NCBI RefSeq assembly: GCF_026151205.1
Contig: NC_087081.1
Location: 62,001-126,000 of the forward strand
Direction of reading: 5' to 3'
Length of the DNA: 64,000 bases
DNA from: Bolinopsis microptera
Lineage: Eukaryota; Ctenophora; Tentaculata; Lobata; Bolinopsidae
Shown one piece after another: positions 45,001 through 54,726 of this stretch. The position numbers and the translations under genes are program-made. The notes below the pieces were generated by a model, which was not told the DNA's origin, searched no databases, and saw only the letters and a program-made list of their open reading frames with translations. Within the stretch, counting starts at the first letter, position 1; each line of letters starts with the position of its first letter.

Positions 45001-46179
45001 TACTTACTTTGGTAGTTAACTTTTTTGGCAGTATTTATCAAGAAGTTGGTCCGTATTATTAAGTAATGTGCTTAATACTAAATATAAAACACCCTAGGAA
45101 GTGATTGCGGGAGTCCTGCATCAGATCCTGACCTCTTGGTTTGTGATTACTCAAACTCCGTGGGCAGAAAACTGGCTAATAGGTCAGTATTTTTCTTGAT
45201 TTCATTTGTGGCAATTAACTGGTTGCCTGATGAGTGGAAGTTGGTCTGATTGCTAAAATAAGAATGTGTGTACAACTACACAAAAACCATCAACTCTGTG
45301 TGGAGTATTTTTGTATTACCAGCGATTATCCCATAGTGTTGCAACTTTATTCTTTGAGAGAAGCCCCACTCAATTAATTCATCTTGATATGACTGTCCCA
45401 AGTCACAACGCGCTATGTCAATATTCGCAGCCCGCAATACTTTAAAATCGACTAAAACATGAAAGTTCAGCAGTGCTATTACGCGCAAAATGGCGCGCGT
45501 CAACCAATCAAAACAAACTTATTTAAACGCGTTCATTCTGCAGGAATTTGAATAATCAAAATGACAACCTGGACGAATGTATTGGTGGTTTCCTTCTGGA
45601 TACTCTGAATCAGAATTTGGATCCTACAAGTAGACTCTTTGCGATGGAGGTTGAAGAGTTGAATACCATGGTCAAAGGATTACACCTCAAATTACAAAGT
45701 CAGTCACAACTCAATTGTGATAGCCTTGAAGTTTAAATTTTGTCCTGGGAAATTGATTGTAATTAGCAGAATTAATCTCTCCATCAAGTTACTTTTTGTC
45801 ATTTATATAGCATTAATCTCAAACAAATGTAGTTGGGTTAACGAGGTGTATTTCAGATGTTAGCGAGGATTTAGTCAACGTGGTTACAGAAAATGACGAC
45901 CTAAAAGCTCAGAAATCTGTCATAACGAAACACGTGACTCAATTATCTCGGTATGTTTTGCTAACTGAATAATTATAAAAAAACAGTTTATGTTCCAATA
46001 CTTTGTAGTTTAGTTGAAAAGATATCAGATTCTGAAGCGGATCTTGAGGGTATTCCACTACTAATAAAGATGATTCTGCCGTATAATTTCGTTATTTCTG
46101 CAGGCTAGCCCAGGGTTTCAGAGCAAACGACAATTCAGCCTTCCGGAAGATCTTAGTCACCAGAGAAACTGACATCTAG
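42041..46179 (+). CDS. 787-aa acidic protein with ESPEAV heptad-unit repeats and C-terminal coiled coil (family not recognised)
   Basis: Eight exons: 42041-43626, 43840-43956, 44123-44202, 44527-44697, 45098-45182, 45544-45698, 45857-45950 and 46104-46179 (stop TAG); GT-AG borders and phases agree throughout. The ATG is the first after an in-frame TAA about 20 bases upstream. Residues 52-68 hold four PCEV repeats; about 119-431 hold some 44 copies of a 7-residue unit (VAESPEA/VTESPEA); then acidic GESDGESESESE, a Cys/His pair (CCPHAHQF), a basic stretch (about 545-568, RKERRQKKSRKRKQRLKK) that could be a nuclear-localisation signal, and from about 680 a leucine-rich coiled coil (AMEVEELNTMVKGLHLKLQ, EDLVNVVTENDDLKAQK). 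No membrane segment or catalytic motif. I do not recognise the family. Low-complexity composition fits a scaffold or adaptor, but that is a guess. Confidence 0.7.
42396..43334. repeat. 21-bp coding minisatellite (~44 units)
   Basis: Tandem units close to GCTGAATCACCTGAAGCAGT, 21 bp, in frame with the first exon of the 787-aa gene and encoding the unit V-(A/T)-E-S-P-E-A. Most changes are single-base, often synonymous (GAA/GAG) or A/T at one residue. A few units have R, L, K, G or V at the P or E positions. The antisense strand is also open over 418 codons because a 21-bp period preserves frame. A 12-bp minisatellite (four copies, PCEV) lies just upstream at 42193-42243. Confidence 0.95.
44175..44239 (+). 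repeat. tandem duplication of an exon end with its splice donor (787-aa gene)
   Basis: The last ~28 bases of the exon ending at 44202 plus the donor (TTACCCTCACCTATTGGTCT then AGTACCGGTAA) are repeated directly after it with a period of 33 bp and two or three substitutions. This creates a second potential GT donor at about 44235. Using it would add 11 in-frame residues, because 33 is a multiple of three. Confidence 0.8.
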
Positions 46180-46245
46180 GGACTTATTGATGTCAAAAAT
46201 CATAACTTTTTATTGTTTTATTTCGCTAGTATATTATTCGCAGTG

Positions 46246-46415
46246 AGGGAGCGTTCAGATATTACGTCAGCAGGTTTTTGGCCATTTTTACCCCCCCCCC
46301 CCCCAGAATTCAGGTATTCGGCAAGGCCCAGACCACCCTTCCCCATCGTTGGCAACCGCCAGCATTTCCAAACCCCCTCCCTCTCGGCTTCTGATGTGAT
46401 AGGTGAACGCTCCCT
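46246..46415. mobile_element. 170-bp MITE with imperfect inverted ends
   Basis: The ends AGGGAGCGTTCAGATATTAC and the inverse of GTGATAGGTGAACGCTCCCT share the terminal AGGGAGCGTTCA exactly. A C run (46290-46304) lies inside. It sits 66 bp after the stop codon of the 787-aa gene, so probably in its 3' untranslated region. Target duplication not clear. The rest of 46416-46904 is AT-rich with no supported gene. Confidence 0.6.
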
Positions 46416-46904
46416 AAAATATTAAATTATACCAATTCAGCAGTAAAACTGTATGTGTAAGATATTCTGTATTTTTTTTCATGTTTTTAAGGAGAAAGAT
46501 TTATCGTAAATTTATATCAAAATTCAAACTATTCAAATATTTTAGTTGTTTTATATCTGTTATATACCGGTTTATTGTTATATTTTATTTCATCGCTTTC
46601 TAAACTATCAAGTTTCTACCAATTACGCATTTTAATATCAGCTGACCATTCTTACTCTTGAAAAATCTTATACTTGCTTTGGATAAAATCAATCCCAAAT
46701 CAAACAAGCAAACATTGAATTACGATGGACTAGAAATTGATAGGGCTACTACGTCTGTTCAAATTTGTATCATTGAAAGAATTGTGATTTGATAATACCC
46801 AATTTTTCAAAATTGTCACTGTTCGTGATGCCACCGTTAAACAGAGCATCTTAACTGCAACTAATTATCAAATTATTAACAGATAATTAACTCCCAAGTA
46901 GAAG

Positions 46905-49900
46905 ATGATAAAAGTACGTAACGAACTCGGTGAATCCCCCTGCTACCTCTGTGATTTTGCGTGCAGCACAAAACAGAAACTAGCTTACCACACCTTTACA
47001 GTTCACAACACACCTCAGAGTTTGATTTGCAGCTACTGTCAGTTCAAGTTCAAAGATGTCTCATCTGTTAGGTTAATTGGTTAATTAATAAAATTATCTA
47101 ACTTATGCACTTATTAAACCATTTGGGCTCAAAATTTTGCTTGAATCTATTTATGGTTGGGGATGGTTGTTGGAATTGAACATCGGTGGGGCAGCTTACA
47201 CTTTACAGCTATGTGAATTTGTCCATTCATCGAGACGTAGACCAGAAAATTTATGTAAACTTTTTTACCAGTAGTCCTTTCCATTTTTCCATATCATCTT
47301 TGGTATTATGAAATCTATCGTTAATGTAAGTATGCACCTCAAACAACTACATGGTATCTGGCCAATAGTTTATAAATAATTTGACGGTCTTGTTTTCAGG
47401 AGGCATATCCGCACAGTTCACATCAACGCTAAAGATTACATGTGTACTTACTGCAACAAGAAATACAAACACAAATATGATCTGGAGAAACACTTTTCCA
47501 AGGTATGATACAAATTCAAATTTATAAATTGACAATTTTGATATTTTATTGTTTGTGTCCCTGAATAATATATCAGTATTTAGTTCTAATTATGTGACAC
47601 TATCTCTTACCAAATTTACATAGATAAAACAAAACACAGTATAACTGTGTTAGCCAACATTAAAACAATTTGTTGTTTCAGATTCACAAGACAAGACCAA
47701 TGGAGGGGCAAAACTTCTGCTCTGAGTGTAAACTACTCTGCTTTGGGTGGGAACAGCTCAAGAAACATTACCTGGACGCTCATGGTAGGATTTTGGTGAA
47801 ATGTTTGACTTTGTACATCTCCAATCTCCATGATGATTTCAACATATCCATTATCCATAGTCATTAGTCATCGTTACGATTCAATGGCATATTTTTACTT
47901 TACTTCTTAGAAAATTGTATCGTCATAAAAGTAAGGACAATAAAAACCCACCCACGTTTTGGGTCCATAGCTGTTTAGTCTAATTAGTCTAATTAACTAA
48001 CTAGACGAACTATCATTAATAACACAATCTCAGGTAAAACAATACAACATATAAAGTGTCCCCAATGTTATAAGATCTTCTTTGATGTGATGTATTTGAA
48101 GCAGCATTTCAAACGGGTCCATAACAACAAGACTATGAGTGTTGTCTACTGCCAGGTAAGTGATAAGTTAATTAATTAATTAAGTGATAAGTAAATTAAT
48201 TAATTAAATGATCAGTTAATTAATGACTAATTAAGTAATACGTTAATTAATTAATTACCCTAATTAAGTGATAAGTTAATTAATTAACTGACTGCGTCAA
48301 ATAAACAATTACTTGTTTATTTTAACAATTTATAAATGTAATGAGGTCTGATCATCATCTTCTTACCTTAGTATTGCTGTTCTACTAAATTTATAAATGT
48401 ATTCGCCGCGGCACTCAGCACTGGCATGTCAGTAAATTCACTTGTGAGTTCAGTAGCTCTCACAATACGTTATATTATGTGCCTCGACGGGCTAAAGTAG
48501 TGGATGACCTTGCTGTACGGCAAGTTAAACAAGGATCTGAAACTACTAGGTTCCGTACAGACTCAACTCTGCACCCGTGTCAATATGTTCATTATATGCA
48601 AGCCTCTTGATTTATATCAAGATAAAGTTGTACCTTGCGATAATATCGACATTTTCAACTTGCTTGTGAAATGTTAAATACTTGTCCAGCACTGTGGAGC
48701 AGTGTTTGAAGAAGACACAGCGCTAGTCCGGCACATGGAAGAAAAACACTTCTGGAACGGAGAAAGTGCCGTGTTCTGCCGGGAGGACCAGTGTGACGAA
48801 CTGTTTGAGGACATGTCCGAGCTGGAGACTCATATTCAGGTATACAATAGTTTGAGGACATGTCCGAGCTGGAGACTCATATTCAGGTATACAATTACAA
48901 TAGTTTGAGGACATGTCCGAGCTGGAGACACATATAGTGATAGTTTGCGATGGCCAGCGCAACTGGCCATCGCAGAAAACAGTTCGATAACTAGCGCTGG
49001 ATAGCGACAACTAGCGCTGGATAGCGACAACTAGCGCTGGCCAGCGCTGGCCATCGATATCTAGCGCAAAATTTTTGCGCTATTACTCGTCAGCTAGCGC
49101 TGGCCAGCGCTGGCCAGCGCTAGCCAGCGCTAGCCAGCGCTAACCAGCGCTAGCTGACGAATAATATATCGCAACTATATTGCGCTGGCCAGCGCTGGCT
49201 GACGAGTAATACTAATATTGTCATCGAGCGTGCTAAATCACTCTACAGTCGATCTTCGAGATTGTTCTAAAAGGGCCCCGATGGTTGTAACCAACTTCAA
49301 TCGATGCAATGTATTTTCGGACGCTAATTCCGAATCAACCCCCATGACATAGGGTTAAAATGCTCTCCTGACGAGATATTGGCGAAAAACTGTATCGATC
49401 ACGTGATATGACCGTATAAGGAAGTTAGTCTAATTTCTCGTTAGGGGTTAGGGTTTCAGCATATGTTTTTGTTAAGGATTGGGTTAGGGTTAGGGTTGGG
49501 ATCAGATTAGAGGGTTAGGGTTTCAAAAAGTCGTTCAGAACCTTAGATGGCAAGTACGTACGGTACAGGGCTTTAAGGGGGCATACCCCAAAACAGTGGT
49601 TTGTGCCGTCCAGACCAAATGACCTCATAGGCAGTTCAGTGACCTTCTAGCGCACCGTTTCCACACAAAAAAAAAATTATTTTGAGAATTCCCATTTTTG
49701 TAATCGACCATTTCCTGGTTAAGAGTGCAATTTTCGGAAAAAATTATTTTGTGGTTGAGACGCTATAAGTTAATCATTTCTTGCGGTATCGGGTTGAAAT
49801 TTTGCTCGCCGTTTATTCACATCTATGTCAAGGTGTGTGTAAAATCTTGATATCGTATCTAAAAAGGCTGGTGTGTTATGAATTTTTAAAGTCAAAAAGC

Positions 49901-50318
49901 TAAAATTGTCCTTTTCAGGCTTATTTTAACAATAAGTCAGTCAGGGAAGATCGGATTATTTGATACTTGACATCAAATTGTTCTCTGAATTCTGGCGCAG
50001 TTTTTGATGCCCTCAAAAATGTTTTTACTCATTCACCTTCTGATCTATTGGACCGCAAAGCCAAACAACAAATTTAGGCACATTTTTCGTTTTTAATATT
50101 TACTGATTTTTCTAAAATTTTGATAGGAATATGCTAGTGACTTTTTGAAGGGTGCAAAATAACCGCAACTAGCACATTTATATATGAACAACAAAAACAC
50201 CCTAAAATGCTTCCCTTTGAAGTTATGGGAGAAAATGTGATTTTTTATCTGCAAAGCCAAAAAATCACATTTTCTCCCATAACTTCAAAGGGAAGCATTT
50301 TAGGGTGTTTTGTTGTTC

Positions 50319-50349
<31 letters not shown>

Positions 50350-53300
50350 AATGGCATAAAATGGCATAAAATGGCATAAAATGGAGACTTTTTCTATGGA
50401 GAAAATGGAAAAACCCATGAGTAATTCTCCATTTTCTCCATTTTATGCCATGAATTTTGTCTTCGAAATTTTATCTTTAACACCATTTAACACCTAAATT
50501 GGACATCCTAACATGTTTATTTACGCTTACTAGGGGCGTAACAAGCTTATGAAAGCTCATAGTAGGCTACTAGATGCTTATACTAGGTTAGTAGAGGCAC
50601 ACTTCAGGCAAACTCATAAATACTCAAGCCTAGTGTTAAGTTATTTCTACAGGCTACAGCAGGAGAGAGTAATAGGGGAGAGTAATAGGCACTGAGCATC
50701 GAGACCTACATCCTCGACAGTCGAAACAAGCTCGCACTGCAGACTTCGATAAACCGAAAAAACCAAAAAAAAATTTTCGGCTAATAATGAAGAGGGTAGC
50801 ATGAAACGTGGAGAAAAGTGGTTTTTAGAAAAACTTTGGAAAATTTTGACTTAGAAAATTTTCGGCCCGAGTCATTTTTCGAGAAAATTATTTAATTTTT
50901 TCAAATTTTTTCTGAAAACCGCTTTTCTCCACGTTTCATGCTACTCTGTTCATTATTTGACGAAAATATTTTGTTCGGTTTTTCGAAGTCCACACCTTCC
51001 CCTGGATACACAATTTTGGACTCGAAGTAATGCGATCTCGGAAGGCAGGCCTCCCCTTTGCAACACGAGCTCGGAATCGGGAGCTCTCGATACGAGAGGT
51101 ACGTATCGTAAATGACTCGGACCGAACATTTTCTAAGTCAACATTTTTCAAAGTTTTTCTGAAAACCACTTTTCTCCATGTTTCATGCTACCCTGTTCAT
51201 TATTTGCCGAAAATATTTTTTCGGTTTTTCGAAGTCCACACCTTCCCCTCGATACACAATTTTGGGCTCGAGGTAATGCGATCTCGGAAGGCAGGCCTCC
51301 CCTTTGCAACACGAGTTCGGAATCGGGAGCTCTTGATACGGGAGGTACGTATCGTAAATGACTCGGACCGAACATTTTCTAAGTCAACATTTTTCAAAGT
51401 TTTTCAGAAAACCACTTTTCTCCATGTTTCATGATACTCTGTTCATTATTGGCCGAAAATATCTTTTTTTAAAATAATTTTTCTCGAAATTCTAAATTTT
51501 TCAGGTTTTCAATGGCATAAAATGGCATAAAATGGCATAAAATGGCATAAAATGGAGACTTTTTCTATGGAGAAAATGGAAAAACCTATGAGTAATTCTC
51601 CATTTTCTCCATTTATGCCATTGGCCCCCCCCCCTGTTGTTCATAACTCATATATAAATGTGCTAGTTGCGGTTATTTTGCACCCTTCAAAAAGTCACTA
51701 GCACATTCCTATCAAAATTTTAGAAAAATCAGTAAATATTAAAAACGAAAAATGTGCCTAAATCTGTTGTTTGGCTTTGAGGTCCAATAGATCAGAAGGT
51801 GAATGAGTAAAAACATTTTTGAGGGCATCAAAAACTGCGCCAGAATTCAGAGAACAATTTGATGTCAAGTATCAAATAATCCGATCTTCCCTGACTGACT
51901 TATTGTTAAAATAAGCCTGAAAAGGACAATTTTAGCTTTTTGACTTTAAAAATTCATAACACACCAGCCTTTTTAGATACGATATCAAGATTTTACACAC
52001 ACCTTGACATAGATGTGAATAAACGGCGAGCAAAATTTCAACCCGATACCGCAAGAAATGATTAACTTATAGAGTCTCAACCACAAAATAATTTTTTCCG
52101 AAAATTGCACTCTTAACCAGGAAATGGTCGATTACAAAAATGGGAATTCTCAAAATAATTTTTTTTGTGTGGAAACGGTTGATAGAAGGTCACTGAACTG
52201 CCTATGAGGTCATTAGGTCTGGACAGATTTGGGGTATGCCCCCTTAAGTACGTACGGTACAGCTACTTTTAAAGGTACGTACCGTACAGGCACTGTAAGG
52301 TACAATTTTTTTTCAAATTTTTAGAATCAACTTCAGTGAATTACTTGCAATTTCTGATTAGTATTATCATCATAATTTTTGAGATAGAAGTCGAAAATTA
52401 ACACAGTGGTTAAAACAATAAAAGATTTAAGAGGAAAATTTGTGTACCGGATCGCTCTTAACCGGTACTACACTACTACTACTTGTAATTATCGTTAAAC
52501 TCAAAGCTTCATCCTTTTGTTGCAGTATACGAACACCAGCTTTTCAGCTAGCTCAGGTCGCAACCTTAATCTACGCTTGTCCATAATATACTCTTAATCT
52601 CTAAAATTGGTCTCACAAATTGACGAAAACACTGAATACTATTTGGGCCAACTGTTTAAGCAGAAAAAGTTCTCCTCCAAAATATTTCCAGTATATTGAC
52701 GGATTAATAAGCTTCATAGGTTCTGATTCCGCATCAGTGTAGGGTTTTACCCCTTCTCTGTCGCACGTACCGTCTAGTTTTTGTTTCCATTGCTATCAAC
52801 CGGATTCAACCTTTCAGCCTACTTTATTAAGTATGTACCGTACAGCTAATTTAAAGGTACGTACCGTACGAACTTACCATCTTAGTTCAGAACCAGCTAG
52901 AGTCAGAGAATGGGTTAAAAAAGTCAGTCGAGTGTAAAGTGATTAATCATCATCCGAGTAATATCGCAAGTATATGATTTTGATACATTGCGCTGGCTAG
53001 CGCTGGCTAGCGCTGGCTAGCGCTGGCTAGCGCTGGCTAGCGCTGGCTAGCGCTGGCTAACGCTGGCTAGCGCTGGTTAGCGCTGGCTAGCGCTGGTTAG
53101 CGCTGGCCAGCGCTGGCAAAAATTTTGCGCTAGATATCGATGGCCAGCGCTAGTTGTCGCTATCCAGCGCTAGTTGTCGCTATCCAGCGCTAGTTATCGA
53201 ACTGTTTTCTGCGATGGCCAGTTGCGCTGGCCATCGCAAACTATCGCGTGCGACAGTGTCGCATAGCCAGCGACAACTAGCGCTGGATAGCGACAACTAG

Positions 53301-54726
53301 CGCTGGATGGCGACAACTAGCGCTGGATGGCGACAACTAGCGCTGGATAGCGACAATTATCGAACATATATATTTTGCGCTGGCCAGCGTTATCCAGCGC
53401 TGGATAGCGACAACTAGCGCTGGATGGCGACAACTAGCGCTGGATAGCGCTAGTTGTCGCCATCCAGCGCTAGTTGTCGCGTTTTGACTATCGCAAAAGA
53501 ACCGGATAATGAGCTAAATTTATTTCAGGCGGTTCACAAGGGCAATAAAAGAGTCCGAGTATCCCCTACCTCATATTGTAGTGGTACCGAGTCAGATTGT
53601 CCAGTTTGTTCAGATACTCAGCCTTCCAAATTACAGGTATTGGTTAATAAACTAGACTCGGATTAATAAATTTAGTAAGAAAGATACAAACAAATACACA
53701 TGCTCATACCCAAGTCCCAAATAATTAGCAATAAATGTTTTCATACCTTAACGCTTAAGGTCGCAGTCAAACCATCTCCTAAAAATTATGACTTAATTAA
53801 GTATTAATACGAGCGTTAGTGTACCTATCTTCTGTTACTAGGTTATCATATATAATTATTTGTTAGCTTATTATTATGTTTAGCGTGCATGTGTGTACGC
53901 TAAAACGTATACACCAGTACTTTCTTAGCTTTAAAAGGTCAGGCCTTTTTAAATGGCTTCTTTTTAATACTAAGATACTACATAATTCTATAATTGAGTC
54001 TAATTACCCCTGTTTTCAGTTAGTAGCACATTTGACGGAGAGTCACCATTGGAGATCAGTTATGGAATGTCAAAAATGTTACAAACTATTCCCCACGTGC
54101 GCAGAAGTTCAGGTTAGAAATGCTACAAACGATTATTTATAATGGTTAAAAATCGAACGAATATCAAATCTAATCAATTAGTTAATTGATGACCCAATAA
54201 CCTCAGGAGCATTTAAACTCACACTGTTTGGAACCTGAAGATGCGCCTCTCTTACCGAGCGGGAAACATTCCATCCTGAAGAAGAGATTGCTGAAGAGGA
54301 AGAATATTAAAGACCTGTCACGTGACTTGGAACCTAGATTCTTTGTGGGCTTCGTCCGGCTGGACGATCAGAAGGTACGTTGTTTAACTCATTTAATAAC
54401 TTATAACTTATTTTTAACTTATTTAATAACTTATAACTTATTTAAGAGGAAATGTGGTTTCTAGAAACCTGAAGATTAGTCTGAATATCAATCATCCCTT
54501 TCAAACAAATGTTGATTACATTTCATTAACATTTATCCTTATTATTAACGACTCCCAACCATAAACATTTTTCATCGAGGCAGTTAACAATTCGCCTCTC
54601 ATCACAATAAAAATGGGAGAATCTGGTACCAATATTATCCAACGATCACATTTCTCAGGAGCCCGCGTTGCAAGAAGAGGTCGAAGTGGAAACGAACAAT
54701 GGAGAAGGGAGCAGTATTCATGATTG
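46905..54726 (+). CDS. nine-finger C2H2 zinc-finger protein (3' end lost)
   Basis: Nine exons: 46905-47071, 47400-47502, 47682-47784, 48034-48155, 48690-48839, 53529-53636, 54020-54112, 54207-54374 and 54659 onward, lost at 54726 where sequence quality collapses; about 360 aa seen. An in-frame TAG lies two codons before the ATG. Fingers (C-x2-C-x12-H-x3/4-H): CYLCDFACSTKQKLAYH, CSYCQFKFKDVSSVRRH, CTYCNKKYKHKYDLEKH, CSECKLLCFGWEQLKKH, CPQCYKIFFDVMYLKQH, CQHCGAVFEEDTALVRH, CREDQCDELFEDMSELETH (C-x4-C), CPVCSDTQPSKLQLVAH and CQKCYKLFPTCAEVQEH. Several exist only after splicing, which confirms the model. No TGEKP linkers, so it is not a KRAB-type array; probably a DNA- or RNA-binding nuclear protein. 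Nine fingers recall HINFP, but their spacing differs and I do not assign it. The intron after exon 5 holds 4.6 kb of transposons. Confidence 0.82.
48474..48617 (+). repeat. third copy of dispersed repeat Y
   Basis: This matches 957-1098 and 1270-1416 over about 140 bp (TATGTGCCTCG to CAAGCCTCTTGATTTATA) with few differences. It lies in the fourth intron of the zinc-finger gene and contains a short hairpin CTTGCTGTACGGCAAG. Confidence 0.8.
48803..48935 (+). repeat. exon end plus splice donor repeated three times
   Basis: The last ~37 bases of the fifth exon of the zinc-finger gene and its donor (GTTTGAGGACATGTCCGAGC then TGGAGACTCATATTCAG-GTATACAA) are repeated at 48850 and 48903 with periods of 47 and 53 bp. 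The third copy is cut off where the AGCGCT transposon starts. The second copy keeps a usable GT donor. A period of 47 is not a multiple of three, so using it would shift the frame. Confidence 0.85.
49543..52884. mobile_element. 3.3-kb foldback transposon with 10-bp target duplication nested in copy 2
   Basis: The host sequence of copy 1 shows the empty site. Here GTTCAGAACC is duplicated (49533-49542 and 52885-52894), which fits the 9-11 bp of Mutator-like elements. The ends TTAGATGGCAAGTACGTACG and the inverse of the right end (TAAGATGGTAAGTTCGTACG) pair. Arms 49570-50190 and 51637-52250 are long near-perfect inverted copies. Inside are a hairpin (50196-50320), a G run (50320-50347), two ~110-bp ATGGCATAAA-repeat palindromes (50349-50458, 51510-51625) and a tandem duplication (50930-51450). 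The right ~630 bp repeat GGTACGTACCGTAC several times. No transposase. The short open frames at 50936-51434 come from the tandem duplication. A partial copy is at 1-330. Confidence 0.8.
50930..51450. repeat. ~245-bp tandem duplication inside the nested foldback element
   Basis: Two direct copies (about 50930-51175 and 51176-51425) of a segment containing TCGAAGTCCACACCTTCCCC, TAATGCGATCTCGGAAGGCA and GTATCGTAAATGACTCGGAC. A third, inverted partial copy (CATGAAACGTGGAGAAAAGT, about 50798-50890) precedes them. Substitutions are few. Confidence 0.8.

Larger units (their letters stand above)
48936..53503. mobile_element. copy 2 of the AGCGCT-array transposon, left end truncated
   Basis: The right end matches copy 1 to its last base (GCGTTTTGACTATCGCAAAA then GAACC). 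The left side begins at about GTGATAGTTTGCGATGGCC, equal to 38860 in copy 1, so the outer ~255 bp are missing. Interior landmarks (GGACGCTAATTCCGAATCAA, GGGTTAGGGTTAGGG, GATCAGATTAGAGGG) are shared. Without the nested 3.35-kb element it measures about 1.2 kb. It lies within the zinc-finger gene intron between exons five and six. Confidence 0.85.

Noticed and set aside
50936..51434. Overlapping 65-134-codon frames on both strands
   Set aside because: They arise in a tandem-duplicated non-coding segment of a foldback transposon and have no recognisable domain.
46905..54726. Assignment to HINFP on the basis of nine C2H2 fingers
   Set aside because: Finger spacing and inter-finger sequences do not match what I know of HINFP; only the count agrees.
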